This document shows positions 1 through 12,000 of a stretch of DNA of 64,000 nt, in pieces (the stretch's first letter is position 1; the number at the start of each line of letters is the position of its first letter). This stretch comes from Chondrilla cf. caribensis (Eukaryota > Porifera > Demospongiae > Chondrillida > Chondrillidae). The stretch covers positions 2,242,845 to 2,306,844 of the forward strand of contig OZ026559.1 in the NCBI GenBank assembly GCA_964020155.1, given 5' to 3'. The notes beneath the pieces were generated by a model. The model made no database searches. It was given only the letters and a program-made list of their open reading frames with translations, and was not told where the DNA came from. A program made the translations under genes and the position numbers.

Positions 1-280
1 ATTATGTACTGAGGTTTTAGCAGGAAATTAAAATTATTATGAGCTACTCAACCTATTATAAGATTAGTACAATGTCATGCTGTTTCCAACTATTGAAACG
101 CCATCATTATTACATTATTTTCTGAAAGTTTGTAGTAGTGGTTGACTAATATTATAACTGTGATTCATTTTTCAATTCACCTCTGATTATAGTATTAAAA
201 TTACATATATCTTGATATTTGCATGTAATCACCATATACGTGTGCTAAAACTTTAATGATATCTTCAATTCTTGTTTCAG

Positions 281-1147
281 ACTGATAGTGCTGATGTTGT
301 CATACAAAATGTACATGTGGGAGTAGAAAGAATCTGCATTGTACATGATAGGTCTAAAGAGCCTCTTAGTAGAGAAGAACAACTACCACCTGTGGAGCCC
401 TCATGTGATGAAGGTTGGTATATATACAATTCCTTTGTGTATGTCCACATTTGACTGTTTCAACCTTATCCCTTCGTATATTGCAAGTTGAATACACCAG
501 TGTAGTTGGAGATGTGGAGAGAACTCTATCTGAAGACCGTCATAGTAGAGAAGAACCACTACCACCTGTGGAGTCCTCACGTGATAAAGGTTGGTATATA
601 TACCATTCCTTTTTGTGTGTCCACATTTCACTGTTCCGACCTGATCCCCTCGTATATTGCATCCTAGCACCTGTGTGTTTGTTGTACATACATACATCTC
701 AAAGTAAGTTATCTATTACTTTTTCTAGCTATAGTACTAATTCTAATGGTTCAATGTAATATGTGAATCGGTTCAATGTATGCGAATATCACATAAATTA
801 ATATTATATTCTTTGATTCTTTGGGTTTGCACCATGTAGATCCACTCCTGACCACACCCACTCTTAACAAGATCGATGATCTCATAGTTCGACAAATCGC
901 TCTTGATTGGTATAGAGTTGGTTCACACTTGGAGATAGAGATTCATACTCTAAACATAATTGAAGCAGACATCCACCCACCAAGTGTGGAGAAGTGCTGT
1001 TTTACCATGTTTAACAAGTGGCTGTCTCATGAGAAAGGTACAGGTCCTGCCCCAAGACTCTGGAGAACTGTTCTCAAGGCACTCAAGGAAGTTGGATACA
1101 CCACTGTAGCTGGAGATGTTGAGAGAATTCTATTTGAAAGGAAATAA
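281..1147 (+). CDS. 3' end of a death-domain gene (unit 1; upstream exons lie outside the window)
   Basis: Three exons are visible. Linker exon 281-413 follows a TTTCAG acceptor and ends GATGAAG/GTTGG. A second linker-like exon, 488-589, is in phase 1 at both ends. The terminal death-domain exon runs 840-1147 with TAA stop. The last exon encodes about 100 residues with the six-helix death-domain pattern: an IDDLIVRQIALDWY helix, a LEIEIHTLNIIEAD segment, EKCCFTMFNKWL, and a final RLWRTVLKALKEVGY helix. Death domains form oligomeric signalling complexes in apoptosis and NF-kB pathways. The complete paralogues at 5.5-13.6 kb and 19.6-26.7 kb show that the missing part should be a membrane-anchored Roc-COR-like GTPase. 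The exon at 488-589 is unusual because it joins a copy of the death-domain tail (EYTSVVGDVERTLSE) to a linker copy. The donors (GTTGG) are weak but are shared with unit 3. Confidence 0.75.
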
Positions 1148-1808
1148 CATTATTATGTTTGCTTTGTGTAGAACTACCTCAACCTACTGTAATTATATAC
1201 AATGTAATTTGTATATTATTGTTTGTTAAGACTTTAGTTATAGATGAAAATAACCAGTATATTCGATTTTGAGAACGTGATTATTTTAAAATATCTGTAT
1301 TTTAATTGCCATGCATATTTCCTATAATGATAATTAAAATAATAATATATAATATACCATTGCAGATGAATCTGCATATGTAATACATCATGCATCATGA
1401 TAGTATGAATTTAGAATCGACACTGACTGTACAACCATAGGATTTCAAGCTATGGGTTACAAAATTGTATCTAAACAAGAGATGCCAAGAGGCTATTACA
1501 CTAGGCACTCAGAAAAAAGGAGGAAAAACGTATAGTAAAAGCGGAATTTAATATTTAATTTATAATAATATGGCGTGGTTATTGTCTATTATGGTAGGTC
1601 TAGATATCTAAAGTCAAGTAACATAATTTGAGTCCCACCACTATTGAAATCTGTTGTGTACTTGTAAAAGTAGGTATAACGACTGGGAGCTAGGTGTAGT
1701 CACTTGTACATTAGATCACACAATAAAATGAAGTTTGATTATTTTCAAGTTGGATTCATGTCCATACAAAAACAATATTGATTCAAGTTTTGATACACTG
1801 CCATAGAT
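1148..1808. other. Convergent intergenic spacer of unit 1
   Basis: No credible coding sequence. The spacer separates the tail of the + strand death-domain gene from the tail of the - strand TDP2-like gene. The same spacer recurs at 13,567-14,333 and 26,654-27,469 with high similarity, including an ACACAATAAAATGAA segment near its right end that could serve as a polyadenylation signal for the + strand gene. It is useful for aligning the three units. Confidence 0.6.
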
Positions 1809-2663
1809 CTAACACTTGCTAAGTTCAAATTCTGCCAGAATCCCCCAATGGTCACTGGGGAATCTTCCACAGGATTCCACACGCTCTTTACCAATTAACC
1901 TGAAGGACACAGGTTTTAGTTTATTTGTGTCTCTTCGACAAAGATACAGACGATCAAACCTCAACTTAGATTTATAAGGTGCCCCAAGGTTATCGTTGAC
2001 AGCAGTGTCCCATGTGTACTGGTGTTGAGGGTCAGATCCACATGATTCCCACACATCAACGCAACACGAAGGAACACGGACTGCAGCAACTTCAGCATCA
2101 CGTACATTCAAATCCCCGCCCAAAATGCTAGCCTGTCCATCGATATCGCACAGCTGGGTCATTTGTTCAAAACATTGTGCAAGCTGTCTCTTGCGTTCAC
2201 CGGACGAACTCTTCATGCTCTCAAGATGTGAGGTGAACAAGTGCACGGGGTGGTCCGAAATGGAAATCTTTTGGTGCAAGAGGTGACGTAACATTTGTGA
2301 ATAGGGAAATTTCGTGATTTTCAGAGAGTCGTCCAGGCAAATTGTCTTCTTCTTGAGGACGAATATCCCATGGAAATAGGGCAGCTGGTCGTTGGCACAC
2401 CGGCAGTCGTATTCAGACTCGAGAGCGTTCGACAGCATATCCCAAGTCATCGGTACTATTTCTTGAATAAAGACTACATCAGGTTTTTGCGTCGTTATGT
2501 TCTTCACCACAGACATGGTCCTCTCGAAAACGTTGTTGTTGTCCAAACCATCTATATTCCAAGTTAAGAGAGAGAATATTGTACTTTCTCCGATGATTCT
2601 AATCTCTTCTTCAGAATCTTTTCCCGTCGTTTTTAACCTAGCTTGACTTTCTTGGAAAGCCAT
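1809..2663 (-). CDS. TDP2-like: TDP2-like 5'-tyrosyl-DNA phosphodiesterase, copy 1
   Basis: A single-exon ORF of 284 residues, endonuclease/exonuclease/phosphatase (EEP) fold. The motifs are those of tyrosyl-DNA phosphodiesterase 2: TWNIDGL at 34-40 (metal/catalytic Asn), FIQE at 65-68 (metal-binding Glu), SHLES at 145-149, GGDLNVRD at 182-189 (catalytic Asp), DVWE at 203-206, YTWDT at 216-220, RFDR at 235-238 and FPSDHWG at 268-274 (catalytic His). TDP2 removes trapped topoisomerase II peptides from DNA 5' ends, and in vertebrates it was also described as the TNF-receptor/TRAF-associated protein TTRAP. Vertebrate TDP2 has an N-terminal UBA domain of roughly 100 residues; here only a short leader precedes the catalytic core. 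It lies tail-to-tail with the death-domain gene. The family call is secure; the cellular substrate of these duplicates is not known. Confidence 0.9.
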   Translation of the reverse strand: MAFQESQARLKTTGKDSEEEIRIIGESTIFSLLTWNIDGLDNNNVFERTMSVVKNITTQKPDVVFIQEIVPMTWDMLSNALESEYDCRCANDQLPYFHGIFVLKKKTICLDDSLKITKFPYSQMLRHLLHQKISISDHPVHLFTSHLESMKSSSGERKRQLAQCFEQMTQLCDIDGQASILGGDLNVRDAEVAAVRVPSCCVDVWESCGSDPQHQYTWDTAVNDNLGAPYKSKLRFDRLYLCRRDTNKLKPVSFRLIGKERVESCGRFPSDHWGILAEFELSKC

Positions 2664-3040
2664 TTTTCCGATTACAATACACGCAATAGATCACTCACCG
2701 GATTTCCTCGTTTCCTGTGTACGTATACTGTAAATGAAAATTGGACATAACGTATATCCTAGATTCACCCATCACTGCATGCGAACCCCCTTCTCGCCCA
2801 TGCACCCACCCACATACACCTAACAAAAGTGCTATTTAATATTTCAGTATTATACCTGGTCATGATCATAATACTGTACATAATACATGTAATGATTTGA
2901 CACAGAGTAAATGTTAGTCACGTCACATTGTCCTCAACACTACTGACAATGCTTGCTTTAGTGCACTAGAGGAATAAAATGAAATATCTGGACAAAAATC
3001 TAAAGTTAATCTCTAGTAGTTCGGAAACCAAGCCACAACT

Positions 3041-4275
3041 CTACATTTTTCCCAGGTCGGTCTTGCAGACAGGACAGGCACGGTGGGTGTCTTTCACCAC
3101 ACACAATGGGATCAAACAGCAACCACTGCAGAAGAAGAAGCAGAAAAAGTAGCCATACATTGGATTGGATTGAGCTAAAGGTATGTACACAGTAAGTGGT
3201 AGGCCCCTTCCATGTTTTCACACCACTCCACTTCATTCATATTCTGTCGTTGAACACAACATGAGGGAACACCAGCTACAACCTCAGCATCACATACATT
3301 CAACTCCAAAATCCAAATTCAAATCAGAATGGAAAAAAAAACAAACTTTTGTCTAATAAAGTTGAATCTGCGTACCATTGCAGTACATACATACGTACAT
3401 ACATAGGTATATTCACCATGGTGGGTGTGGTATCAAATTCTTTCAAAGTTACCAGTAGGACCATAGATGATATTCTCATATAATAATAATAATTATTATA
3501 TTATGTATCCTGAATTGTGGCAACATCAAAACTCTGGTTACAATAGAGCATTGAAGTGATTTCAAATATTGTCTTCAGTCTAAACCGATTGGACATATTA
3601 CCGTGTGAATGTGTTCTGTATCAATTCAAGTGAACCATGTTGCTGGTTTAAAACCAATTCAAATAAAGCACATCAATCCACTAGTGTTACCAGTGCTAGA
3701 ATGACCAACGGGGACACATACATAGAACACACGAAATATTTGCTTATGTAATCATTCTCACTATAATTCATGTAAACAGAAGATGGAAACAGAGGCAAAA
3801 ATATCTAAATATGCTGTGAATCGTTGTCACAGTAACAAGGCCTTACTACCACTGTTTGTACAGATGCACTACATCAGGCTTCTCACCACCAGGGGACGGG
3901 GATATCAAGCCAAGGAGACAGATGACTAGACACCACACTCAGGCAGTGAAACTCAATTATTATAATACAACTGTGCCACAGAGTGCTGAGTACTCACCAC
4001 CAGAGGATGGGGAAGAAGAACCCCAGGAGGAAGATGACAAGCACCCAAATCCAGGTACTTGAGCCCGTCTTCTGCATTGTTGTTGGGCTAACATTGTTCT
4101 GGCAGGATGGACAGGTGACACCACCCCCTCCACCAGTCTGTACAACAGTGACAGTAGTGGGAGCGGGTGCTTGAGTCGTCCAGGCAAATTGCTTTCTTCC
4201 TGAGGACGAATATCCCGTGGAAATAGGGCAGCTGGTCGTTGGCACACTGGCAGTCGTATTCAGAGTCAAGAGCAT
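3041..4275 (-). pseudogene. LITAF-domain gene, unit 1 copy, with its 5' end replaced
   Basis: The two LITAF exons are present: exon 1 at 3998 to about 4172 and exon 2 at 3041-3125. Exon 1 holds VTCPSCQNNVSP, a Trp-rich hydrophobic segment and donor TG/GTGAGT. Exon 2 follows CTGCAG and reads GCCLIPLCVV...CPVCKTDLGKM, stop. The paired CxxC motifs flanking a hydrophobic stretch define the LITAF domain, which binds zinc and sits on the cytosolic face of late-endosomal membranes. The proline-rich start seen in paralogues is gone. Upstream of about 4175 the sequence is a fragment of the TDP2-like gene, read here in a different frame. An ORF still runs through from an ATG ending at 4275, which would give a 120-residue chimeric protein, so either a pseudogene or a new fusion is possible. 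Confidence 0.6.
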
Positions 4276-4475
4276 TCGACAGTATATCTCAAGTCATCGG
4301 TACTATTTCTTGAATGAAGACTACATCAGGTTTTAGCGTCGTTATGTTCTTCACCACAAATAAGGTCCTCTCGAGAACGTTCTTGTTATCCAAACCGCCT
4401 ATATTCCAGGTTAAGAAAGAAAAACTGTACTTTCTAGACGATACTAATCTCTACTTCAGAATCACATTGCGTCAT
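4176..4475 (-). pseudogene. 5' fragment of a TDP2-like gene at the unit boundary
   Basis: About 300 bp align closely with the N-terminal coding part of the TDP2-like gene, from about residue 20 to the CLDD segment near residue 111, compared with 2,310-2,610. It carries frame-breaking changes and stops in the TDP2 frame. The same fragment lies at 16,706-17,000 in unit 2 but not after the LITAF gene of unit 3. Beyond it begins the 5' region of the next death-domain gene, so it marks the tandem-unit junction. Confidence 0.75.
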
Positions 4476-5462
4476 CATGATGTCATCGTCGGGTGTGGCA
4501 GGGATATCACATGATCATTACGTCATCGTCACCAACTGTTGTCTCCTTCGATGCCCGAAGGTGAGTGAAGAAGCCAATTGAGGCATTATTTCGTACTTAA
4601 TAATTATGATATAAACCTGCAACCACTGTAATTTGACTCCAGTTCCTTTGGTAGAACGACGATTAATATAGGTAAAAGTGGGGTAACTTGGTATGTGCGT
4701 CTTTCCTAATAGCCATGCCGTTCAGTAATCTTTAGTAATTGACATCTGCACGTCTTCGAATGTGGAATCACCTATTTGGAGATGACCCTAACAATAACTG
4801 GTATACATAGATCAATTTTAGAGTGTTGGAGGCCATCGTTTTCAAGTTAACCCCAGGCCGTTTCCCTGTAACAGTTATAAGGTAAATGGGGGTAATTCCG
4901 TAATTTTCGATTTCAACTCACTTACTGGAGCGATGGTACGGAGCGATGTCCTGCAATATACCTGCTAGTCAACTTTGACTAGTGCACTGTTAGCCCATCG
5001 GCTACCGATTGTACCGGTCTTCTCTACGTACAAGACAATGCCGAAGTCGGTACGCTATTGTGCTCACAGTCTAAATGAGATGATTGACAACGGGGTAGAA
5101 TTCAGGCACGATATAGTACATTTAAGCTGCTTGTAACCTCAATTGTAACTCGTTTTTTACTCCTCGCCATTGTACAATGCTCTATACTGACGCGCTCCGG
5201 AAATTACGGAATTCCCCCAATTCGAATCGGCAGCATACTTCAAAACCATGTTCATTAACGACGAAGCGTAACTGGCTCAAATCAGGTACGCTGATTCTAC
5301 ACATGTAGGTGCGCTGCCCGTTTAAGTTTACCACTTGTAATTTCTAGCGTCGTTGTTTTATACAGTGTTAAAGTCAATGTATTACGAAATTACCCCCGTT
5401 TACCTTAGCTAGACTATGATCGTCCGTTCCATTTTGGCTACACTCTTCTATTATGATTATAG
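4476..5462 (+). promoter_or_regulatory. 5' region and non-coding first exon of the unit 2 death-domain gene
   Basis: A conserved block ends ACTGTTGTCTCCTTCGATGCCCGAAG followed by GTGAGT at 4561. Unit 3 has the same block with donor at 19,216. I read it as a 5' untranslated exon; the core promoter should lie just left of it. The intron that follows carries a 530-bp inverted-repeat element in unit 2 only. No coding sequence is evident. Confidence 0.45.
4878..5407. mobile_element. Inverted-repeat (MITE-like) element inserted in unit 2
   Basis: Ends are inverted repeats of about 28 bp: TAAGGTAAATGGGGGTAATT at the left and its near complement ending CCCCCGTTTACCTTA at the right. The corresponding site in unit 3 (about 19,535-19,550) lacks it, which gives an empty-site comparison. 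No transposase ORF is present, so it would be non-autonomous. Confidence 0.75.
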
Positions 5463-5526
5463 ATGCATCCAGTTGTTTTCTCATGACTTTGACAGTGTGT
5501 TCAATTTATCTAGGAAATATAGGGAC

Positions 5527-8500
5527 ATGGACATGTACAATTTCAAGAACACTACAAGTCCTAATGCTACTTCAAATTCGCCAGGTATTTTTTCATTTGG
5601 TGAGTTCCCATTAATTTGTCATGAAATTTATTTATTATTGGACCTTCTCTGACAAAAAAGAGAAAATAATATGCAGTGTTAATTAATGCTTAATATGTAA
5701 TTCATATTAAGTATGTAAATATTGATTATAATATTATATTATCAAAATATAATTTACACAATATGATTGTCTTTGGGAATAGCCATCATCCATTTCAATA
5801 ATATACCTCTTGACAATACTGTATACATTTCTCATTTAGTGTGCAAAATATATAGTAATTTTCTAATTAGTTATTTCAATCATTATAGTGCTATTTTGTT
5901 GACTGAATTATTACTAATAATTTACTAATTACTACTAATTATTAAGTAATATTATGACATAATTATTATGTTGATGCATATCATCGTTCATGCATGGTAA
6001 TGTAAGATATTTACAATATCATACCAAAGTGCATGTTAGTGACAATGTTTGTATAGTCATTGGTGGCCATTCATGATATAGTTTTGAATTGGTCAGTTTT
6101 CAAAGAATCTAACCAAAATTTTTCAGTTTTATAAAAAAAGCTATGAGGGAGCTTGCTTTGGCAGATAGGCAGTATAAAGATGTTGTTCATCACGAAGTGT
6201 GACAACCAACCAATTTGGAATTGACTTTCCTAGGACAGAAAGCAGCCCTTACTTTCAATGTGATCACTTACAAATCTATCCATGCACATGTAATATAATA
6301 TTATGTCTGCTTAAATTTCGGGTGGCGTGCAAAAGTTGAAAAATGATGTCTGATCCACCTACTAGTTAGCCACTCAAGCCTTTATAAACAGTTTGATGTG
6401 ACAGTCATATTAATATTTCCTTATACACCTTGATTTAAAGCTACTTGGCACACTTTACTACCAGATGTTTAAGCAATTATCCATCAATTGGTACGATTAA
6501 TATTATTATCATCATTGCATTAATTTATTGACTCTTGGATTATCATTAATAATAACTTAAAGATACCCTTGCACATTATTGTAATATTTGTACAGTCAGT
6601 GGCATATGTATAATACAGTGCCACCCACTTAGCTAATAGGCCACAATTGGTTTTGTAAAGTTTTGGCCTAATATCCATTTTGGGACTTTTGCCTCATTAT
6701 CATGACATAAGTCGACATTATAATGTGATAAAATTGTTATGCACCATGTATTATCCTTAATTCCATCACAATTCACAATTATGTCTCAAAGTGTAGATAA
6801 TATGAAATACTACAGTCACACATGTACACACAATAATATAGCACATAATATAACTTAGTCTATTTACACTGGAAAAAGTCCAGCAATGAGTTCTGCACTT
6901 GGTTTTGTGTTGTATTGCTTTAACACTTAACACAATAAAATTATAAATCTTTATTCTAACCAAAAATTGTTGTCACAGAACAGAGAATGAAGGGGGGGAG
7001 CGCCCTGGTACCCCCTTTGGGGGAAATCCTGCATGCATATCAATGTTTATACTTAATTGTGTATATTCAGTCAGTATATTATATAATATTGTCATAATTT
7101 GTTCATTAATTATTATTTGTAAGTAATTCTATCTATCTACTATTATATTAGCAACAATTTTGTCATCTGTATACATTATTACACACATGTATTATTCATA
7201 TATTACATTAAACATAGCTACATGTAACAATATTTAATATTACTCTTTATAATATTTTTGTATTATTGCAGGAGTCAATGCTTTCTTCTTCTTATCTAGT
7301 ATGGGCTTGACCATCGTTGATGTTGTGATTGCATTTCTCTTCCTAAGACGATTCAAGAAAACTAAGTCCAAATTGTTTTGTGGTATTTGCAGTTCGCTTA
7401 TACTAACCATAAGCATCATATTGACTATCTGCTCACCGATTATATGCATCGTTGCACTGAGCATTGTGAAGCAGGTGGATGAAGCTAGTTCATTATGCGG
7501 TAAGTCTCATGTGTTATTGTGATAATTATAGCGCACATGCACGATTAGCTGTCATGAAATACTTAGTATAAACTATGTATATCTGTGCCAAAGTTGACAA
7601 TTATTAGTTTCATTTCGTTTCATTTTTATTAAATTATTGAATTATAAAGAAATGGGACCACTTAGCCAATGCAGGCTATTTTACAGGGTTGCCATTTAAG
7701 AAAGAGAGGGGTCATTATTATTCAGTTATGTGAATTTGAATATTCAACAGATATCAACTGCAGCTATATTGGTAAATGATTATCATTATCTGAGTGGAGA
7801 TAATGGGTATAAATATAATCTTTTCTCAAGTTCTTGAGTCAGTTGATATTTTTGTGAAAAGTACATTCTCGTGTCAGTAGTTCATGGTGTGGACTCTATT
7901 CCAGTGTTTGCAAACTTTTCACTTGTTACGTACCTCTTTGCAACTCTATTAATGTCATAACATTGCTTTTTCTTCTCATCCAATTCACTAAAGATCAATG
8001 TTACTTCCACTCTTTTATCCTTCAGTATATTCGGGATGGGCTAGTTTTTTTTCAAGCACGTGTACGTTTTTTTTTGGCTTTACTATACTAATATTGTCAA
8101 CAAGGAAGAAGTCACATGGTAAGTATTTGCATGTATCAGAATATTATAATTATATTTCTGAATCATTATTATCACTGCTACATTACCTCTATGTTATGCA
8201 TAGTGTAACTGTAACTGCACATGTTGGCTGAGCTGGTCTGATGGAGTTGGTGACCATTAATTGTACCAATATCAGTCAGTGGCTTCTGTCTTGTTGACAG
8301 GAATAGCAAGTCGTAGATAATATTATGTATGTGAACAGACAGACATTATATAATAAAATATGAGGATGCATAAATGACACAATCAATTCTGAATGACATC
8401 TGTTTTCTTTATTCTTGAGGAGGTACTGACTACAGGCTATATTGCAGTGGTAGAAAGAGGTTAACTATTATATGTACATAACAACATTATAATATCATAA

Positions 8501-8989
8501 TAACATAATAACTAATAATTTCATATCAAATCGCTGCACTTATTTTTGCTGCATGTATTTGAAACTAGCAAGTGAGCCCGACTTCGGCAGTCTCACCTGC
8601 TACGGCGAGTCATGCGCATCTTCGCTGGTGGCAACAGAGGGTTGTTGCTATAATGATGGTAGGTTTAGAATTTCATCGTTGGACAGCAGCCAATCGAGTC
8701 GCCCAATAACCAGAAGTCACTGGGATGATAATTAAAAATGACCATCAGCCGCGAAGGAACAAGTAATTCGAGTTCAAAAACTCGTGGGGCTGCCGCCCCC
8801 GCACTCGAATTACTTGGAGGTCTTTCTTAGGTCCAGAAGAACCTTCGCTGAGGTTATTACATTCGTCGAAGCTTTAGCGCACGAATTCTAGCCCAAATTC
8901 TAATTGTCGGCGTTCGAAATCGGCCATCTTTATTTCGCGCAATACAAATTATAATATAAATTCATTGTTGCGGTTACGCGTAGGAACAC

Positions 8990-9035
<46 letters not shown>

Positions 9036-12000
9036 GCGTTACATACCGGAAGTCGAAATGAAAACAATATAGGGAAAACCGGAAATGGAAGGTTCGCTTC
9101 ACATGGACAGTTAGACGGTCAATTTTAACCCGTGGAGGACACTTCCCGAGCCGTAATTCATAATCCCTGAGAGTTTGATGGCGCCTGTGCAGTAGTTTTT
9201 GCCCGAATCGCGAACAAACAAACAGTCTGAATTCTATATAATTAATACTCTATAAAATTGCAAAATATTTGCAAGTCACTATTAGATTTCAGATGAAAAG
9301 CTGTGTGAGCCACATTGTGTTCAGTCAAGTTTAACTATATTTAATTTAGTATATATTATATTCATTGATGTCATTGAACATCCTCTCAGAAAAAATGAAA
9401 TGTTATTTTCTGTCCGACTTCATGTTTATCACTTCTCAATTTGAATAGATCATGTTATAGGTTTATTTAATATATATTTCTCTGTAGTAACAGTGCACAA
9501 TAACTGGATGGGACACTACAAAGCTGTATGTAAAAAACATTCCTCAGTGAAAATTCAATTAACTCGATGCCTGTTCATTGGCCCACCTGGTGTGGGAAAA
9601 TCCAGCCTGAAACACTTGCTTCTTCACAACCAGTCCACTGACATCTCTAGCAGCACTCTAGTGTTGGAGGAACCAAGCATAGTTACACAGGAACATGAGA
9701 GCCCCTGGATAGTAGTTGATGATGATATGCGCAAACAGCTGGTAAGGTGTAAAGCTCAACGAATACATTTGGAATTGGTGGAGAAGCAACAGTATTGTTG
9801 TGATAATTTTTGCAATTTTGAAAGGGAATATCGGGAAAGTAATGAATCACAATCCACATCCATCTTGGCTGAAGTATCAAGTTGTTGTCATCGCCATGAA
9901 AGTAGAGATTGGAATCTTTTGACTCAAGCCTTGAGTGAATTACATGAGGAAATCGAAACGCAGAGGATTCCACAATTTTTTGAGAGTCAAGAATTCATGC
10001 AGTTCATTCATTTTCTGGATTCAGGTGGTCAGCCGGTGTTTCATGACATCTTACCTCTGTTCATAGGAACACCATGTCTGTACGTCTATGTGTTCAACTC
10101 TGTCTATGGCCTGGATGTACCATTGCCGATGAATTATCGTCCTACAAATGGCCAGGAACCTTTCATTCAGCCAGGAACTGAAACAGTACGTGATTCAATG
10201 CTACGTACCTTCTCCAGCATTCACACCATGCAACAGAAGATTTCAGTCGATTTTAAAGATCTCCTCAATCATGATGAAGATGGCCCACAAAGTTGTGTAC
10301 TCCTGGTTGCTACATTCAAGGACAAATTGCTGGAAGGAAAAGGCGAGCTGGGAAATGAGGAAGATCTTCGCAGTCAATGGGCATCTGAGCATGAAAGCCA
10401 AGCTTTGAAGCCATATAAGTCTCTACTCAGCTCGAAGGACTTACTTCTCATCAATAATCAGATGTGCACTCGTGGATCAAATGTGACGGAAAATGATAAA
10501 TCCACTTTGGAGGCACTCAAGAAATCAGTTTCTTCCTCAAGATCTGCTTTTAACTTTGAGATACCACTCCTGTGGCTAATTGTTGATCTTATAACCAACA
10601 GGGCAGGATTGAAGTTCATTGAGTATTCCTGTCTCCAGAAATTTTGCCTCAAAGAACGTTTTGTTTCTTCTAAGAGAGAATTCAGCACACTCATTGCCTT
10701 CATGCACACCCTTGGGTTCTTTGCTTACTTCAAAATCCCAACATTCACTAAACACCGTTTGATATGCACTGATGCCGCTTTCCTCTATCAACAAGTCTCC
10801 AAGCTTCTTGTGGTTCAATTCCTCCCATCACCACAATGCGATTCCACTAAAGAACTGAAGGCAAAGGGTATCATAAGCAGTAACTATTCCGAGATGTTTG
10901 ATGAGCTGGAAATTGCCAATAATGATATAATGGATCACCAGTGGTTCCTCCAGCTCCTGGTCCATGTTGGAATTGCAGCCAAAATAAAGAACGATTGTCA
11001 CTTTGTCCCTCTCACTCTACCACCCAAGCCAGTTTCCCCTTCATCACTCTCTAAATACAGTCAGTATTCTGTCAGTCCGATATGTTTCACAGTAAAGTTG
11101 AAGCAAGACACGTCATTTGGGCCCGATTACTCCTATATTCTCCCCAGAGGCATCTATTGTCAGCTGTGCACGTATGTCATACGTGAAGCCAGATGGTCGC
11201 CTGTGTCAAAGAGAAGCTGCCGTACTAGAGTTGCATACCTGATGGATACCACTGCCTCAATCTACTTGACAGAAACCCCCACCCACATTGAAGTATCAGT
11301 TCATGTACATCAAGGATCTACTGGAGTTCGTAGACGTGCCATATCAGATGTCCACTCTATTTGCAGCAAGATCAAGGCTCTTGTTTTCAGGGGTATTGAG
11401 GCTGCTTACAAGACCCTTTTCAACCAGAGTGCCAGTGATGTGTCAATTGCTGTGGGATTCACATGCCACTGTAGAAGTGCCAGTAGAGACAGTCACCTAA
11501 GGCTTGTCACTGATGACATTAAATTTTGTAAGAGTGCCTGTTGCAGCCATGGCATAATCACTCCACTTCATGCACAGGAAATTGTCTGGCTCACAAAAGA
11601 TAGTGTGGTAAGTGAATATCTTCATTAAATCATGTCCAATGTCATGTACATAATTGATGTCTTATGCAACATTTTAGTCTTCTATGTCAATATAATAATT
11701 ATGTGCTTGAAGTATACTCCCTTTATGTGTACTAGACTGTTAGCATTTTATATTATTACCAACATAGCTTTTAGCAGGAGAAATTATTTAATTAATTGTT
11801 TACTCATCCTATTATAAGACTATTTACATACCTTCACTATTATATCATTTTCTGAATGTTTATAGTAGTGGTGGACTAATATAACTGTGATTAAGTTTTA
11901 GATCACCTTTGATTATAGTATACGTATAATATTATCTTATTAATATTATTTCCTTGTACAATCACCATATTATGTGTGCTACAACTTTTATGTTATCTTA

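Noticed and set aside
8302..8322. Possible exon GAATAGCAAGTCGTAGATAA after a TTGACAG acceptor in the death-domain gene
   Set aside because: In phase it adds only GIASRR and then a stop, which would cut off the GTPase; it is present in unit 3 too, so an alternative short isoform cannot be excluded.
9683..11500. Several antisense and frame-shifted ORFs of 70-96 codons across the Roc-COR exon
   Set aside because: They overlap a 700-codon conserved frame and are its shadows; the same shadows recur at 23,716-25,539.
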